NCBI GenBank assembly: GCA_020026035.1
Contig: JAHHRC010000015.1
Location: forward strand, 1 to 22,861
Source: Erysipelotrichaceae bacterium
GTDB lineage: Bacteria; Bacillota_I; Bacilli_A; Erysipelotrichales; Erysipelotrichaceae
DNA: 22,861 nucleotides
Direction: 5' to 3'
In this document: positions 14,506-22,233 of the stretch, in pieces
How the letters are laid out: each line of letters begins with the position of its first letter
Position numbering within the stretch: the stretch's first letter is position 1
The notes under the pieces: model-generated
What the model was told of the DNA's origin: nothing
Database searches by the model: none
The model's input: the letters and a program-made list of their open reading frames with translations, nothing else
Translations under genes and position numbers: made by a program

Positions 14506-15054
14506 ATGTCACGTATCGGAAATAAAGCGATTACCGTTCCTGCTGGCGTTGAAATCAATGTCGCTGCAGGTAATGAGGTGACGGTCAAAGGTCCAAAGGG
14601 AACATTAACACGTGGATTCTCTCCACTTATGCAAATTAATGTTGAGGACGGGACTGTCAAGGTCGTTCGTCCTAATGAGGAAAAGATGACCAAGCAGTTG
14701 CACGGAACAACTCGTGCTTTACTAGCTACTATGATTGAAGGCGTTTCTAACGGTTATACAAAGACCCTAAAGATCGTCGGAATCGGTTATAAGGCTAACA
14801 TGAAGGGTAAGAACCTTGAACTTCACGTTGGTTTCTCACACTCAATCGAATGTGAAATCCCAGCTGATGTAACATGTGAGCTTAAGGATGCTACAACGAT
14901 CGTTGTAAGCGGAATCGACAAGCAGAGAGTCGGACAATTTGCGGCTTCAATTCGTAACCACCGCAAGCCTGAACCATATGGAGGAAAGGGAATTCGTTAT
15001 ATCGATGAACAAGTACGCCGTAAGGAAGGTAAGACTGCTGCTAGTAAGAAGTAG
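14506..15054 (+). CDS. rplF: 50S ribosomal protein L6
   Basis: L6 lies near the factor-binding region of the 50S subunit and is built from two repeated alpha/beta domains. The 182 residues start MSRIGNKAITVPAGVEI and end with the conserved EPYGGKGIRYIDEQVRRKEGK. GAAAGGA lies upstream of the ATG. Normal spc operon position between rpsH and rplR. Confidence 0.98.
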   Translation: MSRIGNKAITVPAGVEINVAAGNEVTVKGPKGTLTRGFSPLMQINVEDGTVKVVRPNEEKMTKQLHGTTRALLATMIEGVSNGYTKTLKIVGIGYKANMKGKNLELHVGFSHSIECEIPADVTCELKDATTIVVSGIDKQRVGQFAASIRNHRKPEPYGGKGIRYIDEQVRRKEGKTAASKK

Positions 15055-15072
15055 CGGGAAGGAGAGTAAACA

Positions 15073-15429
15073 ATGCTGAAGAAAATTAATAAAAACGAAG
15101 AACGTCTTCGTAGACACGCTCGTGTTCGCAAGACAGTCAGCGGAACTCCAGAGTGCCCGAGACTAAATGTGTTCCGCAGCAACAAGAACATCTATGCCCA
15201 ACTCATCGATGATGTAAATGGGAAGACATTGGCTGCTTCTAACAGCAAAGATTTGAAACTAGCAAATGGTTCCAATATCGAAGCTGCTAAGGCAGTAGGT
15301 GCAGACATTGCTAAGAAGGCAATGGCTATGAAGATCGAATCCGTACGCTTTGACCGCGGCGGATACGTCTATCACGGAAGAGTTCAAGCACTTGCAGATG
15401 CTGCAAGAGAAGCTGGACTTAAGTTCTAA
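15073..15429 (+). CDS. rplR: 50S ribosomal protein L18
   Basis: L18 binds 5S rRNA together with L5. The 118-residue product shows the Arg-rich N-terminus RLRRHARVRKTVSGT, the RLNVFRSNKNIYAQLIDD strand region and the C-terminal FDRGGYVYHGRVQALADAAREAGL signature. GGAAGGAG lies before the start codon. Confidence 0.98.
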   Translation: MLKKINKNEERLRRHARVRKTVSGTPECPRLNVFRSNKNIYAQLIDDVNGKTLAASNSKDLKLANGSNIEAAKAVGADIAKKAMAMKIESVRFDRGGYVYHGRVQALADAAREAGLKF

Positions 15430-15444
15430 GGGGAGGAGACAATC

Positions 15445-15957
15445 ATGGCTAATAATTTTAGAAGAAGACGTGCTCCAAAAGAATTTGAAGACGTTGTAAT
15501 CTCCATCAACCGTGTCAGCAAAACCGTGAAGGGCGGACGTCGTATGCGTTTCGCTGCTCTTGTCGCTGTAGGTGACAAGAAGGGCAGAGTTGGATTCGGA
15601 ATGGGTAAGGCTGCAGAAGTACCTGATGCAATCAGAAAGGCTAACGAAGCAGCTCGTAAGAATGTATTCCGCGTTAATCTAGTGGATAACAACCGTACAG
15701 TTCCTCATATGTACAAGGGTAAGCATGAAGGTTCAACAGTTATGTTGAAGCCAGCTGCACCTGGTACTGGAGTTATCGCCGGTGGTGCTGTTCGTCAGAT
15801 TCTTGAACTTGCAGGTATCGAAGACGTACTATCTAAGGTACTTGGAAGCCGTACATCAGTTAACGTAGTTTACGCTACACTTGATGCACTAAAGAACATG
15901 CGTACAGTTGACGAAGTTGCTAAGCTTCGTGGACTAAAAGTCAACGAGATTCGATAA
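15445..15957 (+). CDS. rpsE: 30S ribosomal protein S5
   Basis: S5 lines the mRNA entry channel and influences accuracy; its N-terminal loop is where spectinomycin-resistance changes arise. The 170 residues carry the double-stranded RNA-binding fold with KGGRRMRFAALVAVGDKKG (30-48) and the C-terminal APGTGVIAGGAVR. No deletion is seen in the loop. Its stop is only 13 bp from rplO, so the rpmD gene (L30) usually found here is missing. Confidence 0.98.
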   Translation: MANNFRRRRAPKEFEDVVISINRVSKTVKGGRRMRFAALVAVGDKKGRVGFGMGKAAEVPDAIRKANEAARKNVFRVNLVDNNRTVPHMYKGKHEGSTVMLKPAAPGTGVIAGGAVRQILELAGIEDVLSKVLGSRTSVNVVYATLDALKNMRTVDEVAKLRGLKVNEIR

Positions 15958-15970
15958 GGAGGAGCTCACA

Positions 15971-16411
15971 ATGAAACTTAATGAAATGAAAGCAAACAAG
16001 GGAGCCCGCTTTACTTCTAATCGCGTTGGAAGAGGTCAGGGTTCCGGTAACGGAAAGACTTCCGGTAGAGGACAAAAGGGTCAAAACTCAAGATCTGGTG
16101 GCGGTGTAGCTATCGGATTTGAAGGTGGACAAACTCCTCTATTCAAGAGAATCCCTAAGCGTGGATTCACAAACATCAATCGTAAGGAATATGCAGTAGT
16201 TAACGTTGAAGCATTAAATGCATTCGAAGACGGAACTACAGTAAACTTTGAAGTTCTTAAGGCAGCTGGAATCATCAAGAAGCAACTTGACGGTGTTAAG
16301 ATTCTTGGTGAAGGAAAGCTAGAGAAGAAGCTAACAGTACAAGCAGCTAAGTTCTCTAAGACTGCTCTCAAGGCTATTGAAGAGGCAGGCGGAAAAGCTG
16401 AGGTACTATAA
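15971..16411 (+). CDS. rplO: 50S ribosomal protein L15
   Basis: L15 is a late assembly protein of the 50S subunit with a long basic N-terminal extension that threads into rRNA. The 146 residues show MKLNEMKANKGAR, the Gly/Arg-rich GRGQGSGNGKTSGRGQKGQ and FEGGQTPLFKRIPKRGF. AAGGAGG overlaps the rpsE stop. The secY Shine-Dalgarno lies inside its 3' end. Confidence 0.98.
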   Translation: MKLNEMKANKGARFTSNRVGRGQGSGNGKTSGRGQKGQNSRSGGGVAIGFEGGQTPLFKRIPKRGFTNINRKEYAVVNVEALNAFEDGTTVNFEVLKAAGIIKKQLDGVKILGEGKLEKKLTVQAAKFSKTALKAIEEAGGKAEVL

Positions 16412-16412
16412 C

Positions 16413-17705
16413 ATGATGGGTACGTTCGCCAGCCTGTTTAAGAATAAAGAAATCCGTAACAAGATCTTCTTTACTCTTGCCATGCTGTTGATCTATCGCA
16501 TCGGGTCTGCAATTCCAGTACCGGGTGTAGATGCAACAAAGCTCGCGGCACAGATTGCGGACAACTCAATACTGAGCATGATGAATCTATTAGGAGGCGG
16601 TGCCTTCGAACGATTGAGCGTGTTCGCATTGGGTGTTACACCTTATATTACCGCAAGTATTATCATCCAACTTCTAAGTATGGATGTAATACCTGCTCTT
16701 ACTGAAATGGCTAAATCTGGCCAGACAGGAAGACAAGAAATGGAGAAGGTCACTCGCTATACAGCGGTGATCCTTGCCTTCATTCAGTCATATTCTATGG
16801 TTTATGGATTTGATCGTTCGTATCAAATTCTTGAATCAAATACCGTAGCGTCCTACATGTTTACAGCAGTTATCCTAACAGCAGGAACACAGTTCCTATG
16901 CTGGATTGGTGACCGCATTTCCATGAAAGGCATCGGTAATGGACTTTCGATCCTTATCTTCGCAGGTATCGTATCGAATATGCCAGCAAACTTTGTTCAG
17001 GTTTACAACATTATGGTTGCCGGTTCAAGCCAAGGCGCTGTATTCAGCGGCGTTCTAAAGTTTGTACTATATTGTCTATTGTTCTTGTTAATCATCGTTG
17101 GCGTTGTAATTATGCAATTAGCTGAACGTCGAGTTCCAATTCAATATACAAATGCCGGTGGAAAGATGGCAAATCAAGGAAATCATACGTATCTTCCTTT
17201 CAAGATTAATAGCGCATCTGTAATTCCAGTCATCTTTGCGTCAAGCATTATGATGGCTCCACAGATTATTCTTTCCTTCACAAATGCTTCTGCTTATCAA
17301 AAGGTAGCAAATGTACTAAGCATGCAAAAGCCACTTGGATTAGTAATCTATGCGGTACTAACATACTTATTCACATTCTTCTATACAGATCTACAAGTAG
17401 ATCCTGAGAAGGTGGCTGAAAACCTAAGTAAATCTGGAGCATACATTCCAGGTATTAGACCAGGTAAAGAAACCAAAACATACCTAAAGAAGGTACTCAA
17501 TCGTATCACTGTACTAGGTGCAACAGCACTTACATTGATCGCGGTGATTCCTTACCTACTTCCAATGATTTCTAAGAGCCTTCCAGCTCAAGTATCATTA
17601 GGTGGTACTGGTATTATCATCGTAGTCGGTGTTGCAATGGAAACAGTAAGTCAACTTAAGGGTCAACTTACACAAAAGCAATACCGTGGGTTCCTAAACT
17701 TCTAG
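16413..17705 (+). CDS. secY: Protein translocase subunit SecY
   Basis: SecY is the ten-helix channel of the general secretion and membrane-insertion machinery, working with SecE, SecG and SecA. The chosen start gives 430 residues beginning MMGTFASLFKNKEIRNK, the family's usual start, one base after the rplO stop. An in-frame ATG at 16377 lies inside rplO and is rejected. Landmarks are IYRIGSAIPVPG (27-38, first helix), the plug-region GGGAFERLSVFALGVTPYI, and the cytosolic loop AERRVPIQY. GAGG (16400-16403) inside rplO serves as the Shine-Dalgarno, so it is probably translationally coupled. Confidence 0.96.
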   Translation: MMGTFASLFKNKEIRNKIFFTLAMLLIYRIGSAIPVPGVDATKLAAQIADNSILSMMNLLGGGAFERLSVFALGVTPYITASIIIQLLSMDVIPALTEMAKSGQTGRQEMEKVTRYTAVILAFIQSYSMVYGFDRSYQILESNTVASYMFTAVILTAGTQFLCWIGDRISMKGIGNGLSILIFAGIVSNMPANFVQVYNIMVAGSSQGAVFSGVLKFVLYCLLFLLIIVGVVIMQLAERRVPIQYTNAGGKMANQGNHTYLPFKINSASVIPVIFASSIMMAPQIILSFTNASAYQKVANVLSMQKPLGLVIYAVLTYLFTFFYTDLQVDPEKVAENLSKSGAYIPGIRPGKETKTYLKKVLNRITVLGATALTLIAVIPYLLPMISKSLPAQVSLGGTGIIIVVGVAMETVSQLKGQLTQKQYRGFLNF

Positions 17706-17714
17706 GAGGCTTAA

Positions 17715-18365
17715 ATGAATATCTTAATTATGGGTCCTGCCGGAGCCGGCAAGGGCACAATGAGTGATCGTATCCTTGATGTATACGACGTTCCACACAT
17801 TTCTACAGGCGACATGCTTCGTGAAAATGTAAAGAACGGAACAGAATTAGGAAAGCTTGCAAAATCCTACATGGATGCTGGAAGACTAGTTCCTGATGAA
17901 GTCATCAATGGTATGGTAGAAAACAGACTCCAACAACCGGATTGTGAGAAAGGTTATCTGCTTGATGGGTATCCGCGCACAGAAGCGCAGGCCAAAGCCC
18001 TCGCAGAGATTACTGATCGTATCGGCAAGCCAGTTGAAATCGTGCTAGCTCTCGAAGTAAAATTCGATGATTTAGCAAGTCGCATTACAGGCAGACGTAT
18101 CTGCCCACAATGTCAGGCGATTTATCACATTGCAACTCATCCGAGCAAAGTCGCAGGTGTCTGCGATAAGTGTGAACATGAGCTCGTACAGCGTAAAGAT
18201 GATACCGTTGAACAGTTGAAGGTTCGCATGGATGAATATGAAAAAAATACTTGGCCGGTTATCGAATATTACGCTAACAAGGGCGTAGTTTCGAAGATTG
18301 ACGCAGCAAAGCCTGCGGATGAAGTCTTCGAAGAGGTAAAAAAGGCTTTAGGAAAGGTTGCATAA
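17715..18365 (+). CDS. adk: Adenylate kinase, zinc-lid type
   Basis: Interconverts ATP + AMP and 2 ADP, keeping the adenylate pool balanced in the cytosol. The 216 residues show the P-loop GPAGAGKGT (7-15; GPPGAGKGT is commoner), the AMP-binding STGDMLR (30-36), DGYPRT (84-89) and the lid RITGRRIC. The lid carries four cysteines, C130, C133, C150 and C153, the structural zinc site typical of Gram-positive enzymes. AGGAGG overlaps the secY stop. In many Firmicutes map follows; here a hairpin region and infA follow directly. Confidence 0.97.
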   Translation: MNILIMGPAGAGKGTMSDRILDVYDVPHISTGDMLRENVKNGTELGKLAKSYMDAGRLVPDEVINGMVENRLQQPDCEKGYLLDGYPRTEAQAKALAEITDRIGKPVEIVLALEVKFDDLASRITGRRICPQCQAIYHIATHPSKVAGVCDKCEHELVQRKDDTVEQLKVRMDEYEKNTWPVIEYYANKGVVSKIDAAKPADEVFEEVKKALGKVA

Positions 18366-18368
18366 TCA

Positions 18369-18419
18369 GGTCCGATGCGGGTATTATATATAAGCCCGCA
18401 TCGGGAACCGATTTTTTTC
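18369..18419 (+). terminator. Possible attenuator between adk and infA (alternative hairpins)
   Basis: A perfect 10-bp stem pairs CCGATGCGGG (18372-18381) with CCCGCATCGG (18395-18404) around a 13-nt AT-rich loop. Its 3' arm shares ATCGG (18400-18404) with a second, mutually exclusive hairpin ATCGG-GAA-CCGAT (18400-18412) that runs straight into seven Ts (18412-18418). The big stem would block the small terminator-like one. Alternatively the big stem itself acts as a partial terminator, with GGT/ACC extending it across a bulge. Full termination is unlikely, because infA and the alpha genes downstream show no other promoter. Confidence 0.5.
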
Positions 18420-18434
18420 AAGAAAGAGGACTAA

Positions 18435-18653
18435 ATGGGAAAACAAGACGTAATCGAAATTGAAGGAATCGTTGAGGAAACACTTCCTAATGCCAATTTC
18501 AAGGTGAAATTAGAGAATGGTCACGAGATCCGTGCTCACGTTGCTGGTAAAATCCGTATGCACTACATTCGCATTTTACCAGGCGATCGGGTCACCGTTG
18601 AATTGTCACCTTATGACTTAACACGTGGGCGTATTACCTACAGGCATAAGTAA
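18435..18653 (+). CDS. infA: Translation initiation factor IF-1
   Basis: IF-1 occupies the 30S A site during initiation and assists IF-2 and IF-3. The 72-residue OB-fold protein has the exact family length, with KQDVIEIEGIVEETLPNANF, IRAHVAGKIRMHYIRILPGD and the end LTRGRITYRHK. The Shine-Dalgarno GAGGA (18426-18430) is close to the ATG (4 nt), so initiation may be modest. It lies directly after the adk-infA hairpins. Confidence 0.98.
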   Translation: MGKQDVIEIEGIVEETLPNANFKVKLENGHEIRAHVAGKIRMHYIRILPGDRVTVELSPYDLTRGRITYRHK

Positions 18654-18690
18654 CCGAAGGGTGTAAATCCATTATAGGAGGCATTTAATC

Positions 18691-18804
18691 ATGAAAGTTA
18701 GACCATCAGTAAAACCGATTTGTGACAAATGCAGAGTAATCAAGCGCAATGGCGTAGTTATGATTATCTGCGAAAACCCTAAGCACAAACAGCGTCAGGG
18801 TTAA
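18691..18804 (+). CDS. rpmJ: 50S ribosomal protein L36, zinc form
   Basis: A 37-residue protein read directly from the sequence. It begins MKVRPSVKPICDKC and ends NPKHKQRQG. C11, C14, C27 and H32 form the zinc site of the C-plus type of L36, which stabilises 23S rRNA in the 50S subunit. AGGAGG (about 18676-18681) lies before the ATG. It sits in the classic infA-rpmJ-rpsM order. Easily missed because of its size. Confidence 0.97.
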   Translation: MKVRPSVKPICDKCRVIKRNGVVMIICENPKHKQRQG

Positions 18805-18824
18805 TTCAGGAGGAGAAGTAGAAT

Positions 18825-19190
18825 ATGGCACGTATAGCTGGTGTGGATATCCCTGCAAATAAGCGGGTTGTAGTATCCCTCACATATATTTACGGCATCG
18901 GACCAACAACTGCGAAGAAGATCTTAGCTGATTGCGGAATTAGCGAAGATGTTCGTGTACGCGATTTAACCGATGAGCAGGAAACTGCAATCCGTCAGCA
19001 TGTTGACAACATCAAAACAGAAGGTGATCTTCGTCGTGAACGCGCAATGGACGTAAAGCGTCTTATGGAAATCGGATGCTATAGAGGAATCCGTCATAGA
19101 AGAGGTTTGCCAGTTCGTGGACAACGTACTCGTACAAACGCTCGTACTCGTAAGGGACCACGTCGCACTGTAGCGAACAAGAAGAAGTAA
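18825..19190 (+). CDS. rpsM: 30S ribosomal protein S13
   Basis: S13 in the 30S head forms bridges to the 50S subunit and contacts P-site tRNA with its basic tail. The 121 residues open MARIAGVDIPANKR, contain the TYIYGIGPTTAKKIL helix-two-turn-helix and end with GLPVRGQRTRTNARTRKG. AGGAGGAG lies before the ATG. Normal length, no oddity. Confidence 0.98.
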   Translation: MARIAGVDIPANKRVVVSLTYIYGIGPTTAKKILADCGISEDVRVRDLTDEQETAIRQHVDNIKTEGDLRRERAMDVKRLMEIGCYRGIRHRRGLPVRGQRTRTNARTRKGPRRTVANKKK

Positions 19191-19206
19191 TTAGGAGGGT
19201 CGAATA

Positions 19207-19617
19207 ATGGCAAAGCAAATGAGAAAAAACGCTGGTAAAAAAGCGATCCGCAAGAAAAAGGTAAAACGTAATGTTGCGCGTGGTGTTGCGCACATTCATT
19301 CAACATTCAACAACACAATCGTTACTATTGCTGACCAGCAAGGTAATGTAATTTCTTGGAGTTCAGCAGGAGCACTTGGTTACAAGGGTTCCCGTAAGTC
19401 TACTCCATACGTTGCTCAGCTATGTGCTGAAGCAGCAGGTAAGGCTGCTCTACAACAAGGTGTAAAGACAGTTGAAGTTAACGTTAAGGGCCCAGGTCCA
19501 GGACGTGAAGCTGCTGTTCGTTCACTACAAGTAGCAGGATTAGAAATTACTGCAATTAACGATGTAACCCCGATCCCACACAACGGATGTCGTCCGCCAA
19601 AGAGACCGCGTGGTTAA
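19207..19617 (+). CDS. rpsK: 30S ribosomal protein S11
   Basis: S11 forms the 30S platform near the E-site mRNA. The 136 residues have a somewhat long Lys-rich N-terminus (1-26; many homologues are near 129), then GVAHIHSTFNNTIVTI, the VKGPGPGREAA motif (near 97-107) and the C-terminal DVTPIPHNGCRPPKRPRG. AGGAGGG precedes the ATG. The next gene is rpoA, with no rpsD between them, as in Gram-positive bacteria generally. Confidence 0.98.
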   Translation: MAKQMRKNAGKKAIRKKKVKRNVARGVAHIHSTFNNTIVTIADQQGNVISWSSAGALGYKGSRKSTPYVAQLCAEAAGKAALQQGVKTVEVNVKGPGPGREAAVRSLQVAGLEITAINDVTPIPHNGCRPPKRPRG

Positions 19618-19642
19618 TCAATAGATAAGGGAGGATTGTTTC

Positions 19643-20620
19643 ATGCAAAAATTTGAACGCGCAGAATTTGAAGTATTGGAATACGTAGAATCTGAGAGCT
19701 ATGGAAAGTTCGTTCTTTCCCCATTGGAGAGAGGTTTCGGTACTACAATTGGAAATGCGTTACGCAGAGTTCTGCTATCCTCCATGCCGGGAGCTGCGGT
19801 ATTCTCCATCAAAGCTGATGGAGTTTACCACGAGTTCACAACAATCCCAGGAGTAAGAGAAGACGTCTCCATGATTATTCTTGCGCTTAAGCGTTTAGTC
19901 ATGAAGGTGGAAGATGATGAAATCTATACACTAAGAATCAGTGCAACTGGTCCTTGTGAAGTAACAGCTGCAGACATTATTTGTCCAGCAGGTGTAGAAA
20001 TCTTAAATAGAGACCTAGTCATCGCTCACTTGGAAAAGGCTCGTAAGAACGAGTCTGCTCCAACACTTGAGATGGAATTGAAAGTCAAGAATGGACGCGG
20101 CTATGTTGGCGCAGATGTTAACAAGCAGCTAAATCAAGGCAACTCACAGGGCATTGGAACGGTATTTACAGACTCCATCTTTACACCAGTTACAAAGGTT
20201 TCATACCATGTGGAACCAACTCGTGTAGGTCAAGATGCGAAATATGACAAATTGACTATGGAGATTTGGACAGATGGTTCAATCAATCCACAAGAAGCGT
20301 TTGCGCTTTCTTCACGTATTTTGATTGATCATTTAGAAATCGTAGCCGGCATCAATGATGAAGTTCTCAACCTTGAGAACGTAATCAAGGAAGGCAGCAC
20401 AGAAGCACCAAACAAGGTTCAGACGACAATGATTGAAGATCTTGACTTGTCCGTGCGTTCCTACAACTGCCTGAAACGGGCTGGAATCCAGACCGTGGAC
20501 GAGCTAACACAGAAGACCGAGGAAGAGATGATGAGAGTCCGTAACCTCGGAAAGAAATCACTGAAAGAGGTTAAGGACAAGCTAGCTGAATTAGGTCTAG
20601 GCTTCAAGTCCTTCGACTAA
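19643..20620 (+). CDS. rpoA: DNA-directed RNA polymerase subunit alpha
   Basis: The alpha dimer is the assembly platform of RNA polymerase, and its C-terminal domain binds UP elements and activators. The 325-residue product has the N-terminal domain with ERGFGTTIGNALRRVLLSSMPG (about 29-50) and the C-terminal domain with two helix-hairpin-helix motifs, RSYNCLKRAGIQTVDEL and RVRNLGKKSLKEVKDKL. The DNA-contacting Arg of the CTD (in RSYNCL) is kept. GGGAGG precedes the ATG. Its presence in the same run as ribosomal protein genes ties transcription capacity to ribosome synthesis. Confidence 0.98.
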   Translation: MQKFERAEFEVLEYVESESYGKFVLSPLERGFGTTIGNALRRVLLSSMPGAAVFSIKADGVYHEFTTIPGVREDVSMIILALKRLVMKVEDDEIYTLRISATGPCEVTAADIICPAGVEILNRDLVIAHLEKARKNESAPTLEMELKVKNGRGYVGADVNKQLNQGNSQGIGTVFTDSIFTPVTKVSYHVEPTRVGQDAKYDKLTMEIWTDGSINPQEAFALSSRILIDHLEIVAGINDEVLNLENVIKEGSTEAPNKVQTTMIEDLDLSVRSYNCLKRAGIQTVDELTQKTEEEMMRVRNLGKKSLKEVKDKLAELGLGFKSFD

Positions 20621-20636
20621 TTAGGAGGAAACAAAT

Positions 20637-20999
20637 ATGTGGAACCGTAAATTCGGAAGAACAGCTGACCACCGTAAGGCAATGATGAGAAACCTTGCTA
20701 CATCAGTAATTCTCTACGGACGTGTAGAGACAACTGAAGCAAAGGCTAAGGACATGCGTTCGGTAGTTGATAAATTGATCACTCTTGGTAAAAAGGGAGA
20801 TCTTAGTGCACGTCGTCAGGCTGCAGCTTACATTCGCAACGTAGTTGCTGATGAAGCTACACAAAAGACTGTACTAAACAAGCTATTTGATGAAGTTGCG
20901 CCTAAGTACGCTAACCGCAATGGTGGATATACTAGAGTTATTAAGACTGGTACACGCCGCGGAGACGGTGCTAAGATGGCATTTATCGAATTAGTTTAA
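20637..20999 (+). CDS. rplQ: 50S ribosomal protein L17
   Basis: L17 sits near the tunnel exit of the 50S subunit. The 120 residues show the family start MWNRKFGRTADHRKAMMRNLA, then GRVETTEAKAKD and the end NGGYTRVIKTGTRRGDGAKMAFIELV. AGGAGG lies before the ATG. Last gene of the superoperon, followed by a strong terminator. The ECF transporter and truA genes often seen next in other Firmicutes are not here. Confidence 0.98.
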   Translation: MWNRKFGRTADHRKAMMRNLATSVILYGRVETTEAKAKDMRSVVDKLITLGKKGDLSARRQAAAYIRNVVADEATQKTVLNKLFDEVAPKYANRNGGYTRVIKTGTRRGDGAKMAFIELV

Positions 21000-21012
21000 T
21001 TCAATACAAACG

Positions 21013-21042
21013 AAACCACTTTCTATATGAAGGTGGTTTTTT
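21013..21042 (+). terminator. Intrinsic terminator of the S10-spc-alpha superoperon
   Basis: An 11-bp stem (21013-21023 with 21029-21039, one wobble) with a TATAT loop ends in six Ts (21037-21042), 13 bp after the rplQ stop codon. Confidence 0.9.
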
Positions 21043-21064
21043 CTATAAGGAATTGGCTATAAAC

Positions 21065-21093
21065 TTGCAGAAAATCCATATTTTTTGTATGAT
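21065..21093 (+). promoter_or_regulatory. Promoter of the phosphodiesterase-like gene
   Basis: TTGCAG (21065-21070) and TATGAT (21088-21093) are spaced by 17 bp, 30 bp before the start codon. It follows directly on the rplQ terminator, so the next two genes form a separate transcription unit. Confidence 0.7.
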
Positions 21094-21123
21094 AGGTAAC
21101 AATTTTAGAAGGGATACTAGCGT

Positions 21124-22233
21124 ATGTGGAACTATGATAACTCAATCGTAAATATTGCGAATGCATGTTTTAAATTTGCGGGTTTAGAAACCTATCATAA
21201 GGTTGATGAAGACTTATTTAACGAATTAAAACAGCGCAACTGCAAACAGCTGTTTGTTTTACTTGTAGATGCAATGGGATACAATAATCTCATTCAACAA
21301 GGCTTTCAAGATTCCTATCTATTAAACAATTTGGTGAAAGTCGTAGATACCGTATTTCCAACAACAACCACTTCTGCAACAACATCTTTCTTAACTGGAA
21401 AATATCCATCCGAGACAAACTGGCTTAGTTGGGGAATGTATGATGAAAAGTATAAGGATGTCATTGTGCCATTCTTGGACAAAGGATTATTCAATGAAGT
21501 AGAAGTTGAACCAAAACGCTTCTATCAAAAATATCCAATCTATAATCCGTATGTGGAAGAAGAAGTATGCGATTATTACTATCCATCCTGGAGCCCTTAC
21601 CATGGTGTAAATGGCTTTGATGGATTATTAGAAGCGATGCTAGAAGAAAATAAAACAAAGGAACATAAACTTGTTTACTTCTATTACGACCAACTAGATT
21701 CAAAGATGCATGAATACGGTCCAAATCATTCCGAAATCAACAAGGAATTGGCGATGATTAATACAAAGCTTGAAGATCTTACGAAATCACTATCAGAAGA
21801 TTCGTGTGTTCTCGTAATAGCAGATCATGGCCAAGTTGAAGTGACAGGACACATCATCGCAATGGATGATGAAGTGATTATGAATTCTATAACACGTGTA
21901 TGTCTTGCGGATAATGCATTGTTATCAGTGGATGTCAAAAACAAAGACACATTCCTAAAACATATGGAAGATCACTATAAAGATCGCATCATGGTCTTTA
22001 GCAAAGAAGAAGTAATCGAAGGTCACTTATTTGGTGGATTAGACGCAAGAAACTGTGATGACTTTGCATCACAACTAGGCGATTATCTATTAGTTCCAAA
22101 ACAAAATGAAACGTTGCAGTATATAAACCTATCAAATAAACCAGGTTCGCATTCTTCGATGCATAAAGAAGAAAAAGAAATACCAGTCATCTTACTACAA
22201 GGAAGACGAAAAGATGGAAGGAGGAGTGTATGA
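21124..22233 (+). CDS. Alkaline-phosphatase-superfamily hydrolase (nucleotide pyrophosphatase/phosphodiesterase type)
   Basis: A 369-residue predicted metal-dependent phospho- or phosphodiester hydrolase. The two-metal site can be traced: D49 (LLVDAMG), a Thr cluster in FPTTTTSATTSFLTG with T82 the likely nucleophile, D192 and H196 (DQLDSKMH), D234 and H235 (ADHG), and H343 or H347 near the end (GSHSSMH). The order matches type I phosphodiesterase/nucleotide pyrophosphatases and related esterases. No signal peptide or membrane segment is visible, so it is probably cytoplasmic. The substrate is unknown. AGAAGGG lies 10 nt upstream of the ATG. The stop overlaps the start of the lipoprotein gene (ATGA). 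Confidence 0.82.
   Translation: MWNYDNSIVNIANACFKFAGLETYHKVDEDLFNELKQRNCKQLFVLLVDAMGYNNLIQQGFQDSYLLNNLVKVVDTVFPTTTTSATTSFLTGKYPSETNWLSWGMYDEKYKDVIVPFLDKGLFNEVEVEPKRFYQKYPIYNPYVEEEVCDYYYPSWSPYHGVNGFDGLLEAMLEENKTKEHKLVYFYYDQLDSKMHEYGPNHSEINKELAMINTKLEDLTKSLSEDSCVLVIADHGQVEVTGHIIAMDDEVIMNSITRVCLADNALLSVDVKNKDTFLKHMEDHYKDRIMVFSKEEVIEGHLFGGLDARNCDDFASQLGDYLLVPKQNETLQYINLSNKPGSHSSMHKEEKEIPVILLQGRRKDGRRSV

Noticed and set aside
16377..16412. Upstream ATG that would extend SecY by 12 residues
   Set aside because: It lies inside rplO and adds non-homologous residues before the normal SecY start.
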